Assembly (NCBI RefSeq): GCF_003627755.1
Contig: NZ_CP032695.1
Location: 1,116,001-1,180,000, forward strand
DNA: 64,000 nucleotides
Reading direction: 5' to 3'
From: Rhizobium jaguaris
Lineage (GTDB): Bacteria; Pseudomonadota; Alphaproteobacteria; Rhizobiales; Rhizobiaceae
Shown here: one piece after another, positions 41,642 through 53,217 of the stretch
Layout of the letters: each line of letters opens with the position of its first letter
How positions within the stretch are numbered: position 1 is the first letter of the stretch
Notes under the pieces: model-generated
Databases searched by the model: none
What the model saw: the letters and a program-made list of their open reading frames with translations, nothing else
Told to the model about the DNA's origin: nothing
Position numbers and translations under genes: made by a program

Positions 41642-42157
41642 ATGGCAACTAAAGTCTACGGTATGCATCATATCGGCATCACCGTCCCGAATATCGAAGA
41701 GGGCGTCGCCTTCTTTCAAGCGGTCTTCGGCGCCATCGATGTCTTTCGCACGGGACCGTTCGATGTCGATCAGGATTTCATGAAGAACAAGCTCGGCGCT
41801 TCGGCACAGTCGACCATTCGCGATCTGGTTTTCCTGCGTTGTGGCGAGGGAACGAGCGTCGAGCTCTTCGAATATAGCGGCGAGGAAGCCTCGCCACCGA
41901 AACGATCATCAGAGGTCGGCGGCATGCACCTCTGCTTCGAAGTCCAGGATGTGCATGCTTCCGCGGAGCGCCTGCGGGCGCAAGGCATCGAAATGCTTGA
42001 CGGTCCCAACTTAGTGGAGACGGGTCCTTTGGCAGGCTTCAACTGGATTTATTTTCGGGCTCCTTGGGGCCTGATCCTGGAGCTCGCAAGCTTCGACAAG
42101 CTCGGATACGAAGACAACTCTCCCCATCGCTTGTTGAGAGCAAGTCAATCCAACTAA
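41642..42157 (+). CDS. VOC (glyoxalase/bleomycin resistance) family protein
   Basis: This is a 171-residue protein from ATG 41642, with GAGGAAG upstream. The VOC fold is shown by VYGMHHIGITVPNIEEGVAFFQAVFGA (metal His of HHIGI), VELFEYSG, GGMHLCFEVQDVHASAERLRAQGIEM (second His) and WGLILELASFD (Glu). It is one VOC module pair in a single chain. Members catalyse isomerisation, epimerisation or dioxygenase steps with a divalent metal. At the end of the transporter 2 unit it probably handles an intermediate of the island, such as a lactone or an epimerisable keto compound. The substrate is unknown. Confidence 0.83.
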   Translation: MATKVYGMHHIGITVPNIEEGVAFFQAVFGAIDVFRTGPFDVDQDFMKNKLGASAQSTIRDLVFLRCGEGTSVELFEYSGEEASPPKRSSEVGGMHLCFEVQDVHASAERLRAQGIEMLDGPNLVETGPLAGFNWIYFRAPWGLILELASFDKLGYEDNSPHRLLRASQSN

Positions 42158-42499
42158 CACTCCCTCTCGATAGGAATGAATAATCAAATGCCCTGCATTT
42201 ACCATCGATCGACCATTAAATCGTCCGCCTTGAACCAAGACTGGGCCGGCATACGCCGGCATCGGATCAACGGGTCCGTGGTCCCGGCAGTATGAAGACG
42301 ATGGCGGGGGTCCGGGTGTTCGTTGATTGGCTGGTCAGGCTATTGGCGAATGCGAAATTGAACGAACTTTGACAATTAGATTGCCCATTGCAAACGATCA
42401 GTCTCGTCCTGATCTTTAGCCCGATCGCGGATCGGAAGGGGACGCTCGATCCCGGCATTTTCCTCGCGGCCTGGTCAGCCAGGGGCCGCGGTTCCGGGG
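42158..42499. other. Intergenic region before the thiamine operon
   Basis: No gene was recognised. A short perfect hairpin GCCGGC-ATAC-GCCGGC (42246-42261) may end the VOC transcript. Frames on both strands here lack ribosome sites. Confidence 0.45.
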
Positions 42500-42528
42500 T
42501 TGACACGGACTCAGCCCCGGACATAGTC
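42500..42528 (+). promoter_or_regulatory. Candidate promoter of the thi operon
   Basis: TTGACA at 42500-42505 and CATAGT/ATAGTC at 42522-42528 are separated by 16-17 bp, about 15 bp before the riboswitch begins. Confidence 0.45.
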
Positions 42529-42542
42529 TTTGCGGCATTCAC

Positions 42543-44585
<2,043 letters not shown>

Positions 44586-44586
44586 T

Positions 44587-45567
44587 ATGCGCGTCCTCGT
44601 CAAAGGGGCCGGTGTTGCCGGCCTCACGGTCGCTCATGAACTGCTTCGGCGCGGCGCTGAGGTCACGATCTCAGATCCCAGCCGGAATTTCCGCCAAGCT
44701 GCCTCCTGGCTCGCAGGCGGCATGCTGGCGCCCTGGTGCGAACGAGAAAGCGCCGATGAGGCTGTTCTCGAGCGCGGCCGCGATTCCGCGGACCGATGGG
44801 AGGCGATTCTACCGGGCAAGGTCGCCCGCAACGGCACGCTTGTCGTCGCGCCGAACCGCGATCAAAGCGAGCTGAAGCGATTTGCCAATCGTACGACTGG
44901 CTATCGCTGGGTAGACGAAGACGACATCGCCTTCCTCGAACCCTCCTTTGCCGGCCGTTTCAGGCATGGCCTGTTTTTTCCGCAGGAAGCGCACCTCAAT
45001 CCCCGCCATGTATTGCAGGCATTGAAAGACAATCTCTCGGCAAACGGCGTCACCTTCGTCGATGAGATCGCGGATAGCGACGGCTTCTCTGAAATCGTCG
45101 ATTGCACGGGCGCAGCTCGCATCGGTCAGAGCGGGGAGTTGCGGGGTGTGCGGGGCGAAATGCTCTATCTGCAGACGGAGGAGGTCACGCTTGCGCGTCC
45201 TGTCCGCCTGTTGCATCCGCGTTTTCCCATCTATATCGTGCCACGCGGCGAAGGCCTGTTCATGGTCGGCGCGACAATGATCGAAACGGACTTTCAAGGG
45301 CCGATCACCACGCGCTCGCTGATGGAGCTGCTGAACGCTGCCTATGCGCTGCATCCCGCATTTGCCGATGCCTCTGTCGTCGAAACCGGCACCGGCATAC
45401 GCCCCGCCTTTCCAGACAACCTTCCGCGGGTGACGCGCGAGGACAATGTCATCATCCTCAATGGCCTTTATCGCCACGGTTTTTTGCTGGCACCGACCAT
45501 GGCAGCCGAAGCCGCGGATCTGGTCTTTTCCGAACAGACGAAGCAAAGGAGCCCTCGATGCGCCTGA
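44587..45567 (+). CDS. thiO: Glycine oxidase ThiO
   Basis: This 326-residue FAD-dependent oxidase starts one base after the thiC stop. The N-terminal FAD motif is VLVKGAGVAGLTVAHELLRRGAEVTISD, followed by SWLAGGMLAPWCE typical of ThiO/DAO proteins. The C-terminal GIRPAFPDNLPRVTREDNVIILNGLYRHGFLLAPTMA carries the second FAD contact and the substrate Arg. ThiO oxidises glycine to the imine used by ThiG for thiazole formation. It overlaps thiS by 10 bases. It is somewhat shorter than Bacillus ThiO (about 370), as is common in rhizobia. Confidence 0.93.
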   Translation: MRVLVKGAGVAGLTVAHELLRRGAEVTISDPSRNFRQAASWLAGGMLAPWCERESADEAVLERGRDSADRWEAILPGKVARNGTLVVAPNRDQSELKRFANRTTGYRWVDEDDIAFLEPSFAGRFRHGLFFPQEAHLNPRHVLQALKDNLSANGVTFVDEIADSDGFSEIVDCTGAARIGQSGELRGVRGEMLYLQTEEVTLARPVRLLHPRFPIYIVPRGEGLFMVGATMIETDFQGPITTRSLMELLNAAYALHPAFADASVVETGTGIRPAFPDNLPRVTREDNVIILNGLYRHGFLLAPTMAAEAADLVFSEQTKQRSPRCA

Positions 45568-45755
45568 TCATAAACGGCGAACCCGAGACGACAGCCGCAA
45601 CCACGCTTTCGCAGCTTCTGGCCGCGCTCGATTATGAGGGCGAGTGGCTGGCAACCGCCGTCAACGGCGAACTCATCCATCGCGAGGATCGCGATGATCA
45701 CCTTCTGAACGACAATGACAGGATCGAGATCCTGACCCCCATGCAGGGAGGCTGA
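45558..45755 (+). CDS. thiS: Sulfur carrier protein ThiS
   Basis: This 65-residue ubiquitin-like protein begins with MRLIINGEPE and ends with the di-Gly tail (LTPMQGG) that is adenylated and thiocarboxylated to carry sulfur for thiazole synthesis. It starts inside the end of thiO in another frame (AAAGGAG upstream) and is followed 3 bp later by thiG. Confidence 0.95.
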   Translation: MRLIINGEPETTAATTLSQLLAALDYEGEWLATAVNGELIHREDRDDHLLNDNDRIEILTPMQGG

Positions 45756-45758
45756 CCC

Positions 45759-46532
45759 ATGCTTGATCTCTACGGAAGCCAGATTGGCTCGCGTCTTCTT
45801 CTCGGCACAGCACGTTATCCTTCGCCGGTCGTCCTGGCCGAAGCCGTCAAGCGATCGGGGACGGAGATCGTCACCGTGTCGCTGCGCCGGGAAACAGCCG
45901 GCGGGCGCAATGGCGGTGCGTTTTTCGATATGATCCGGGCGCTCGGCGTCCGCGTTCTTCCCAATACCGCCGGCTGCCACGGCGTATCCGAGGCCGTGCT
46001 GACGGCCAAGATGGCGCGTGAGGTGTTCCAGACCAACTGGATCAAGCTGGAGGTGATCGGCAATCACGATACACTGCAGCCAGATGTCTTCGCGCTGGTG
46101 GAGGCGACCCGCATACTCGCGGGTGACGGCTTTGAGGTCTTTCCCTATACGACCGACGACCTGGTGGTGGCCGAGCGTCTGCTGGAGGCGGGATGCAAGG
46201 TGTTGATGCCCTGGTGCGCCCCGATCGGCACCGCGGCGGGCCCTCTCAATCTTTCGGCCCTTCGATCCATGCGCGCGCATTTTCCAGAGGTACCGCTGAT
46301 CGTCGATGCAGGCATCGGCCGCCCGTCGCATGCAATGACCGTGATGGAGCTCGGTTTTGATGCGGTCCTTCTGAATACTGCGGTTGCCGGTGCGGGTGAT
46401 CCCGCTGGGATGGCGGAAGCCTTTGCCAAGGCGATTGAGGCCGGCAGACAGGCGTTCGGCGCCGGCATGCTGGAGCCGCGCGACATGGCGGTTCCGTCGA
46501 CACCCGTGATTGGAAAGGCGGTATTCGCGTGA
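45759..46532 (+). CDS. thiG: Thiazole synthase ThiG
   Basis: This 257-residue TIM-barrel protein has [19 protein letters not shown], the catalytic Lys region [39 protein letters not shown] and [28 protein letters not shown], all family blocks. It condenses deoxyxylulose phosphate, ThiS thiocarboxylate and the glycine imine to the thiazole phosphate moiety. AGGGAGG precedes the ATG and the stop overlaps thiE (GTGA). Confidence 0.97.
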   Translation: MLDLYGSQIGSRLLLGTARYPSPVVLAEAVKRSGTEIVTVSLRRETAGGRNGGAFFDMIRALGVRVLPNTAGCHGVSEAVLTAKMAREVFQTNWIKLEVIGNHDTLQPDVFALVEATRILAGDGFEVFPYTTDDLVVAERLLEAGCKVLMPWCAPIGTAAGPLNLSALRSMRAHFPEVPLIVDAGIGRPSHAMTVMELGFDAVLLNTAVAGAGDPAGMAEAFAKAIEAGRQAFGAGMLEPRDMAVPSTPVIGKAVFA

Positions 46533-47143
46533 AGCTCGATCCTTTCTATCTGATCGTCGATAGCGCTGTCTGGACCGAAAGGCTGGTCCCGCTTGGCGTT
46601 AAACTCGTGCAACTGCGCGTCAAGGAGCGCGCCTTATCGGACATCCGCACAGACATCCGGCGTGCAAAAGCAGTCTGCGCGGCGCATGCGTGCCAGTTGA
46701 TCGTCAATGACTACTGGCAGCTTGCCATCGAGGAAGGCTGTGATTTCATTCACCTCGGCCAGGAGGATCTGGCGACGGCCGATCTTGCCGCCATCCGCGA
46801 GGCCGGCCTGAAGCTGGGGCTTTCCACGCATGACGAGGCGGAACTGGCAACCTCGCTTGCGGCGCGTCCGGATTATATCGCGCTCGGTCCGATCTACCCC
46901 ACCATTCTCAAGGCGATGCCCTGGGCGCCGCAAGGTCTTGACCGTCTGCGCGACTGGAAGAGCCGCGCCGGCCCGCTGCCGCTCGTCGCTATTGGCGGGC
47001 TGACGGTGGAGCGCCTTGCCGGCGTGTTCGAAAATGGGGCCGATAGCGCCGCGGTTGTGACCGACATTACGCGCAATCCTGATCCCGAACAACGGACGCT
47101 GGCGTGGGTTGCCGCAACCCGATCATTTCATCGAGAAGGTTGA
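46529..47143 (+). CDS. thiE: Thiamine phosphate synthase ThiE
   Basis: This 204-residue protein starts at GTG 46529 in a 4-base overlap. The family blocks are [68 protein letters not shown] and [30 protein letters not shown]. It joins hydroxymethylpyrimidine pyrophosphate to thiazole phosphate. The usual INDR/VNDR block reads VNDYW here, as in the alphaproteobacterial subgroup that sits next to thiG. It converges with the GntR gene after 2 bp. Confidence 0.95.
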   Translation: MKLDPFYLIVDSAVWTERLVPLGVKLVQLRVKERALSDIRTDIRRAKAVCAAHACQLIVNDYWQLAIEEGCDFIHLGQEDLATADLAAIREAGLKLGLSTHDEAELATSLAARPDYIALGPIYPTILKAMPWAPQGLDRLRDWKSRAGPLPLVAIGGLTVERLAGVFENGADSAAVVTDITRNPDPEQRTLAWVAATRSFHREG

Positions 47144-47145
47144 AA

Positions 47146-47778
47146 CTACGGTCTGCTTCCCGGTTTCTGCCCCATCCATTGCACGTGGCGCGAAAGGACC
47201 GCCGTGGCAACGTCCACATTACCGGCACGCAACGCGTTGAGAATGGCACGATGATCGCGATCAGTCGGTGCCTCCCATTCAGCGCGCCAGCCGGAAAACA
47301 GGAAGCGCGCGCTGACGGCGTGCAGGTCTTCAATTGTCTTCAGCAGGCGCGGCATGTTGCAGGGAGACAGAATGAGACGGTGGAACGTCCCGTTCGCCTC
47401 TTCCCAGGCCTGAACGTCAGTCGCGCGATCACCGGCATGGATCGCCTCTTCGGCCCGGTCCAGAATGGCTTTGGTCATATGAGGCGCAGCATTGCGTAGC
47501 GCCAATACTTCAAGAGCGGCACGCATCTCCGCCACTTCGCGCACCTCTTCGACGCTAAAGCCGACCACGCGCACGCCCTTGCGGGGCTGACTGACCACCA
47601 GGCCTTGGGATTCGAGGCGACGGAAGGCCTCGCGCACGGGCACATGGCTGGCGCCGAATTCCTCGGCAATGTGGTCCTGCCTGAGCTTGGCGCCCGCTTC
47701 GATCACGCCTGAAATAATACGATCCGCGAGTGTCCGGCTTATCCGCACAGCGATGGGATCATCTTTTGCAACGCTCAT
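47146..47778 (-). CDS. GntR family regulator with FCD domain (BioR candidate)
   Basis: This 210-residue protein has a GntR winged helix at the N-terminus (LADRIISGVIEAGAKLRQDHIAEEF, then VPVREAFRRLESQGLVVSQPRKGVRV) and a helical FadR-type effector domain (VAEMRAALEVLALRNAAPHM, FHRLILSPCNMPRLLKTI, DHRAILNALRAGNVDVA). It lies 115 bp behind bioZ on the same strand as the biotin operon. In rhizobia the biotin repressor BioR is a GntR-family protein commonly encoded next to the bio genes, and a TTATCGATAA box precedes bioB. The identity with BioR is therefore plausible, but sequence alone cannot exclude a regulator of another pathway. Confidence 0.8.
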   Translation of the reverse strand: MSVAKDDPIAVRISRTLADRIISGVIEAGAKLRQDHIAEEFGASHVPVREAFRRLESQGLVVSQPRKGVRVVGFSVEEVREVAEMRAALEVLALRNAAPHMTKAILDRAEEAIHAGDRATDVQAWEEANGTFHRLILSPCNMPRLLKTIEDLHAVSARFLFSGWRAEWEAPTDRDHRAILNALRAGNVDVATAVLSRHVQWMGQKPGSRP

Positions 47779-47893
47779 TGAATTATCATCGGTTTCAGAA
47801 GGGGTCGCATTGACTTGAATGCCCTATTCTTACCTGCTCCTTTGTTGATTCTCCATATTCTTCATAGAACTGTCGCGGTTCCACCGCGCCAGT

Positions 47894-48880
47894 TTAGACC
47901 GCGAGGATGACAGCCCCGCCCGCCAGGCCCGCACCGGCGGCAGTCATGAGCAGATGCTCTCCCGGCTTGAACGGTTTACGGCGATTTTCGACGGAAAGGG
48001 ACAGCGGAATGGTCGCAGCCGACGAATTACCGAATTCCGCGATCGTGCTGACAAGCTTGCCTTCTTCCAATTCGAGATTATGGCGAACCGCGTCGCAAAG
48101 ACGGAGATTGGCCTGATGCGGGATGAAGCGGTCGATGGCGGAGACCGTTACGGCAGCCTCATCCATCGCTTCGCGTGAGGTGCGTGTCATCAACTCGACA
48201 GCGCGGGAGAAGACCTCGCGCCCATCGCGCATCGTCATCAGCACTTGGTCCCCCGCGGCTTCCGGAGAAAATGGCTTGTTGCTGCCGCCGGATGGGATGG
48301 TAATCAGATCATAGCCACTTCCATCTGAAGCCATCACGGCTGCCTTGAGACCGCTTTGACCATCGCGGCATGGAGCAAGCACGACAGCGCCGCCGCCATC
48401 CGCAAACAGAACGGCGCTGGCGCGTTCCGCAGGGTTGATGCGGCGGCTGAGAATATTGGCGGCAACGACGAGCACCGCCCGGCCATGCGCACGCACGAAG
48501 CCATCCGCCAGCGTCAGCGCGTAGAGGAAGCCCGAGCAAGCTCCGGCAAGATCGATGGCTCCGGAATTTCGCAAGCCGAGCTTGTGCGCCAGAAGCGGCG
48601 CCGAAGGTGGCAAGAGATGATCCGGCGTCGAGGTGGCAAGCAAGGTCATGGCGATCTCGCCCGGTGCAATTCCGGCGTCCTCAAGGGCCATTTTTCCGGC
48701 CTCGGCTGCAAGGCCGCTCAATGTGTCCCCCTCGGCTGCCCAATGGCGGGATCGGATGCCGGTGCGCCTTTCGATCCAGCCATCCTCGAGGCCGAGTTGG
48801 CTCTCGATTTCCGCATTATGGACGATACGGGATGGAACGGCATGACCGAATCCGGCGAGGCGGGAGGAGAGAGGCGTCAA
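47894..48880 (-). CDS. bioZ: BioZ, beta-ketoacyl-ACP synthase III-like pimeloyl precursor synthase
   Basis: This 328-residue FabH-like thiolase-fold protein starts at TTG 48880 in a TTGA overlap with the bioA stop. The catalytic triad is Cys115 (DLAGACSGF), His255 (IPHQAN) and Asn285 (FGNSSAAT). It sits as the last gene of bioBFDAZ. In Agrobacterium BioZ is known to condense glutaryl-CoA with malonyl-ACP to a 5-keto-pimeloyl-ACP, replacing the BioC/BioH route. That replacement fits the absence of bioC and bioH here. The position in the operon separates it from a housekeeping FabH. Confidence 0.9.
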   Translation of the reverse strand: MTPLSSRLAGFGHAVPSRIVHNAEIESQLGLEDGWIERRTGIRSRHWAAEGDTLSGLAAEAGKMALEDAGIAPGEIAMTLLATSTPDHLLPPSAPLLAHKLGLRNSGAIDLAGACSGFLYALTLADGFVRAHGRAVLVVAANILSRRINPAERASAVLFADGGGAVVLAPCRDGQSGLKAAVMASDGSGYDLITIPSGGSNKPFSPEAAGDQVLMTMRDGREVFSRAVELMTRTSREAMDEAAVTVSAIDRFIPHQANLRLCDAVRHNLELEEGKLVSTIAEFGNSSAATIPLSLSVENRRKPFKPGEHLLMTAAGAGLAGGAVILAV

Positions 48881-50147
48881 GATCCAGTCTCCTCTAGAAC
48901 GAGCGAGGCGACTTCGTCGATCGCATCATAGGCTGCCGCGATATCCCCGGCGCTTGTGCAATAGGGCGGCATCAGGTAGATGACGTTTCCGAGCGGGCGC
49001 ACAAGCAACCCGCGCTCGCGAAACAGCTTGCGTATGCGCGGCCCCACTTCGGCGAGGTAGCCGCCGGTGGGTACTGCAAGATCGAGGGCGGCGATCGTTC
49101 CGCATTGCCTGACGTTTACAAATCTATTGTCGTTCTGGAAGCGTCGCAGATGATGGCTGTGCTGCGCGGCAAGCTCGGCAATCCGGGTTTCGACCGGTTC
49201 GTCTTGCCAGACCTGCAGATTGGCGACAGCCGCCGCGCAGGCGATTGCGTTGGCGGTATAGGAACTCGAATGGAAAAAGGTCTTGCGTCGGTCGGAAGAC
49301 AGATGGGCCTCGAAAATCTCTGCTGTGCAAAGAGTTGCCGCCAGCGGCAGGGCACCCCGGTCAGACCCTTCGATGTACACAGGATATCCGGAGTTACACC
49401 CGCCTGTTCGCAGGCAAAGCGCGTTCCGGTACGACCCCAGCCGGTCATCACCTCATCGGCGATGAACAGGCAGCCGTATCGGCCGGCGATCTCCTTGAGA
49501 GCAGAAAGCACGGCGCTGCCGTAGAACTTCATGCCCCCCGCGCCGAGCACCAGCGGTTCGACCAGAATGGCGGCGACCTTTCCCGAACGGCAGATGGCTT
49601 CGAACGCATCGAGCGTTTCCTGTTCCCGACCGAGTTCGGGGAAGGGAAGGCGGTCGACGCCGAAGAGCAGCGGCTCGAAGGGCGCATTGAACACGCCACG
49701 CTCTCCCGCGGACATGGTGCCGATCGTGTCGCCATGATAGCCATGTTCCATCACGACGATGCGATCACGCGCGATGCCGCGATTGTGGAAAGTGCCGAGC
49801 GCCATCTTGATCGCCACCTCGACGGCCGTCGATCCGCTGTCCGAGTAGAAGACGTGTTTCAGTCCCGAGGGCGCGAAGGCGAGCAGACGTTCGGCGAGGA
49901 TTTCTGCGGGTTCATGGGTAAATTCCGCGAAGATAATCTGGTCGTAGGCCTCCGTCGCTTCGCGGATTGCCGCCATGATGCCGCGATGGCGATGGCCATG
50001 GGTGATCACCCACCATGACGAGATTGCGTCGAGGATGCGATTGCCATCCTCGTCGAACAGATATGCGCCTTCGGTCGCGACGATGCGCTTCATTGGCGGT
50101 TCAAGGGCATGCTGTGTAAAGGGGTGCCAGACGGGCGAGGGGGTCAC
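48877..50147 (-). pseudogene. bioA: bioA, adenosylmethionine-8-amino-7-oxononanoate aminotransferase, frameshifted
   Basis: The 5' part (from GTG 50147) reads [13 protein letters not shown], then [43 protein letters not shown], and [14 protein letters not shown] up to CTSKGLTG, with the PLP Lys in TSKGLTG. There the frame switches: the family continuation [20 protein letters not shown] is in the next frame and runs to the normal end at 48877. One missing G in the run at 49355-49358 (C on the plus strand) explains it: GGGG where GGGGG would restore GLTGGALPL. The enzyme aminates KAPA to DAPA using SAM. Both ends keep their 4-base overlaps with bioD and bioZ. It may be a sequencing error in a homopolymer or a real mutation. 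Confidence 0.88.
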
Positions 50148-50782
50148 GCGCGTGCCTCCATCAGGAACTCAATGTCGAAATTTTCGCGGAAGGCGCGGCG
50201 CAGAGTTTCACTCGTCAGGCTTTCCAGCAGGGGCAGCCGGCCCAACACCTTCACTTGCCCGATGGCGGCGATGGTCGCCTGGGTGTCGGCATTTTCCGCG
50301 CCGAGAAAAGCCACGCCGCAGAGGGGAATGTCGCGGCTGCGCAGCGCCTCGATGGACAGTAGCGTGTGATTGATGGTGCCGAGCGACGTTCGGGCGCAGA
50401 GAATGACGGGAATACGCCACCGGGCGAAGACATCGGCAAAGACCGTGTTTTTCGTGAGCGGGACCAGTAGGCCGCCGGCTCCCTCGATTACCAGCGGACC
50501 GGTGCAGGCTGGCGGCTCAAGCCGGGCCGGGTCGATTTCCACGCCGTCGAGTCGTGCCGAAAGATGCGGTGAGAGCGGGGCGGAGAGGCGATAGGCTTCC
50601 GGCAGGATATGCGCTGCGGGCAGCCGGCTCAGTCGGACAACGGCTTCGCTGTCCGTCTCATCTTCCAGTCCGGATTGCACGGGTTTCCAATATCGGGCGT
50701 TGAGCGCGCCCGTCAGCGCTGCGGCAAACACGGTCTTGCCGATGCCGGTATCCGTGCCGGTTACCACGAAACGGGCGGTCAT
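50144..50782 (-). CDS. bioD: Dethiobiotin synthetase BioD
   Basis: This is a 212-residue protein from ATG 50782, in an ATGA overlap with bioF. The P-loop [19 protein letters not shown] is at residues 5-23. The segments [14 protein letters not shown] and [12 protein letters not shown] are typical of BioD and bind KAPA-derived DAPA and ATP. It forms the ureido ring of dethiobiotin from DAPA, CO2 and ATP. The open frame extends 11 codons further upstream but inside bioF. It overlaps bioA by 4 bases. Confidence 0.94.
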   Translation of the reverse strand: MTARFVVTGTDTGIGKTVFAAALTGALNARYWKPVQSGLEDETDSEAVVRLSRLPAAHILPEAYRLSAPLSPHLSARLDGVEIDPARLEPPACTGPLVIEGAGGLLVPLTKNTVFADVFARWRIPVILCARTSLGTINHTLLSIEALRSRDIPLCGVAFLGAENADTQATIAAIGQVKVLGRLPLLESLTSETLRRAFRENFDIEFLMEARA

Positions 50783-51920
50783 TTCCTGTGTTCCTCCATG
50801 GCAGCGGCGAGGCAATCCAGCATGTGCGCAATCTGCTCCGAATCGACGTTGAGCGTGATCGACAGCCGCAGGCGTGCCGTGCCCTCCGGCACGGTCGGAG
50901 GACGGATCGCACGGATGTCGAACCCTTGAGCCTGAAGAGTTTCGGCAATTCGTACCGCACCCGCGTTGTCGCCGATGATAACAGGCTGGATCTGCGACCC
51001 GCTCGGCTCTATGCCGAATCGGCTCTTCAATCCGTCACCGACAAAGGCGACCAGACGTTCCAGGGCCTCGCGGCGCTCGGGTTCGTCATCCACTATGCGC
51101 AAGGCTTCGCGCACGCCCGCCGCCATGAGAGGCGAGGGCGCGGTGGAATAGATGAAGGCGCGGGCGCGGTTGACGAGATAGTCGGCAAGCATGCGCGGCA
51201 CGGCAAGCAGCGCCCCCGATACGCCCAGCGCCTTGCCGCAGGTATGAAGGGCAAGCACATTGTCCCGGCCCTCCAACCCCGCCGCCAGCCCTCTGCCCCC
51301 GTGCCGAAAACGCCGGTGGCATGGGCTTCGTCGATCACTAGAAAGGCCTCGTGACGATCGGCAATATCGGCGAGGGCGGCGAGCGGCGCTCTGTCACCGT
51401 CCATGGAATAGAGGCTCTCGACGGCAATCCAGGGCCGGCCCTTACCGCCCTCCCTGCGCCAGTTTCGAATCGCCTCATCGAAGGCGTTCGCATCGTTGTG
51501 ATCAATACTGACGGCCGTCGCCTTGCTGGCCGCAATGCCCTCATGGGCGCTGGCATGGATGAGCGCGTCGTGCACGATCAGATCTTCACGCCGTGGCAAG
51601 GTCGAGAAAAGCGCAGAATTGGCGGCATAGCCGCTGCCGAAATAGAGCACGCGTTCCACGCCGAAAAATTCGGCGGCTTCCATCTCCAGCGCCTCGTGTT
51701 CCGGATGGTTGCCGCGCAGCAGGCGCGAGCCGCCCGCCCCCGCCGGAACGCCGCTTTCCATCGCCGCGATGATCGCCGCCTTGAGGCGTGGTGCGCCCGC
51801 AAGAGCGAGAAAATCGTTGGACGTAAAGTCCGTGCCACGCTGCGGCGCCAGGCTGCGCAGCCGCGCCTTGCGCCGCAGGCCCTCAAGCGTGGCGGCATAG
51901 TCCGAAAGTATCGCCGTCAC
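50779..51920 (-). pseudogene. bioF: bioF, 8-amino-7-oxononanoate synthase, frameshifted
   Basis: From GTG 51920 (overlapping the bioB stop) the frame encodes the N-terminal two thirds of an AON synthase: TDFTSNDFLALAGAPRLKAA, GAGGSRLLRGNHPEHEALE, YFGSGYAANSALFSTL and VIDEAHATGVFGTG. The family continuation, GRDNVLALHTCGKALGVSGALL with the PLP Lys in CGKALG, is in another frame and runs to 50779. Adding one G to the run at 51296-51300 (C on the plus strand) restores FGTGGRGLAAGLEGRDN. The enzyme condenses pimeloyl-ACP with alanine. As in bioA, the lesion is a single base in a G-run, so the open question is error versus real loss. Confidence 0.88.
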
Positions 51921-52918
51921 ACCGCCGGCTCCAGCGGCATGGGAGAAAGGCCGAGGCGGCGGAAGAGCGCGGTGTCGTGATCGTCGCCGGGATTGTCCGC
52001 CGTCAGCAGCGTGTCGCCGACGAAGATGGAGTTGGCGCCCGCGAAGAAACAGAGCGCCTGCATCTCGTCGCTCATTTCGGTGCGTCCGGCCGAAAGGCGC
52101 AGATGCGAGGTCGGCATCAGGATGCGCGCCAGTGCGATCGTGCGGACGAAATCGATCGCATCGATAGGTTCAGCGTCCGCCAGCTTCGAACCGGGAATGG
52201 GGATGAGTTGGTTGATCGGCACGCTTTCCGGCGGCACAGGCAGGTTCGCCAGCGTCAGCAGCATCGAGATCCGGTCGTCGACCGTCTCGCCCATGCCCAG
52301 AATTCCGCCGGCACACACCTTGATGCCGGCCATACGTACGGTTTCCAGCGTATCGAGCCGGTCCGCGAAGCTTCGGGTGGTGATGATTTCGGAATAGAAG
52401 CGCTCGGAGGTGTCGATGTTGTGGTTGTAGTAGTCGAGGCCGGCTTCCGCGAGTTCGCCTGCCTGAGTCTCCGTCAGCATGCCGAGCGTCATGCAGGTTT
52501 CCATGCCGAGCGCCTTCACGCCCTCGACCATGGCGACCAGAGTGTCCATATCGCGGTCCTTCGGGCTGCGCCACGCCGCCCCCATGCAGTAGCGAGTCGC
52601 GCCCGCATCCTTGGCTTTGCGCGCCTCAGTGAGAACGCGTTCGACTTCCATCAGCTTCGAGGCCTTCAGGCCGGTCGGATAGTGGGCGGACTGGCTGCAA
52701 TACCCGCAATCTTCGGCGCATCCGCCTGTCTTGATCGACAGAAGTCGGCTCATCTGTACGGCGTTGGGGTCGAAATGCGCGCGGTGGATGGTCTGAGCCC
52801 GGAAGAGCAGATCGTTAAATGGCAAATTATAGATAGTTTTTGCTTCACCGAGGGTGATGGCGGGCGATCGTGATGGATAAAGTGTCGAACATTCCGAAAT
52901 TTGGGTGATTTTCTTCAC
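51917..52918 (-). CDS. bioB: Biotin synthase BioB
   Basis: This is a 333-residue radical SAM enzyme from GTG 52918, with GGAGGA 7 bp upstream. The SAM [4Fe-4S] motif [16 protein letters not shown] gives Cys67, Cys71 and Cys74. The second cluster region ([36 protein letters not shown], and [12 protein letters not shown]) is intact. It inserts sulfur into dethiobiotin. It is the first gene of the bioBFDAZ operon and has a BioR-type palindrome 43 bp before its start. Confidence 0.97.
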   Translation of the reverse strand: MKKITQISECSTLYPSRSPAITLGEAKTIYNLPFNDLLFRAQTIHRAHFDPNAVQMSRLLSIKTGGCAEDCGYCSQSAHYPTGLKASKLMEVERVLTEARKAKDAGATRYCMGAAWRSPKDRDMDTLVAMVEGVKALGMETCMTLGMLTETQAGELAEAGLDYYNHNIDTSERFYSEIITTRSFADRLDTLETVRMAGIKVCAGGILGMGETVDDRISMLLTLANLPVPPESVPINQLIPIPGSKLADAEPIDAIDFVRTIALARILMPTSHLRLSAGRTEMSDEMQALCFFAGANSIFVGDTLLTADNPGDDHDTALFRRLGLSPMPLEPAV

Positions 52919-52960
52919 TACGTTCGTCCTCCAGACTCAAATTATGGATAGAAGATATTT

Positions 52961-52970
52961 TTATCGATAA
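52961..52970. promoter_or_regulatory. BioR-type box upstream of bioB
   Basis: TTATCGATAA fits the published BioR signal TTATMKATAA of alphaproteobacteria exactly. Weaker relatives occur at 52942-52951 (TTATGGATAG) and, inside the 5' end of bioB, at 52827-52836 (TTATAGATAG). It should mediate biotin-pathway repression by a GntR-type BioR. Confidence 0.65.
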
Positions 52971-53121
52971 TTTGGCAAGGACTATCTGAAGTGCGGTGAA
53001 GTTTCCGGTATGTGCAAAGGGAGACGGCGGTCTAATTTGCCTCTGTAGCCGATCGTGCGCGTTGGAGGCCGGATAAATACTCGGGTCTTGAATGGATGGA
53101 TCCACCCATGTGGCCTAAAGC

Positions 53122-53150
53122 AAAAACCACGGCGAATGGCCGTGGTTTTT
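53122..53150 (-). terminator. Intrinsic terminator, probably of the DUF1127 gene
   Basis: Perfect 12-bp arms AAAAACCACGGC / GCCGTGGTTTTT with a 5-base loop give a textbook stem with T-runs on both strands, so it can work in both directions. On the minus strand it follows the DUF1127 stop at 53218 and insulates bioB downstream. Confidence 0.85.
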
Positions 53151-53217
53151 ATCCTTGGCGTTTGGCTCGCCAGGCAGCGATTCAATTTGGCAGGCTCATC
53201 CCAAGAGCCTGACCCTC

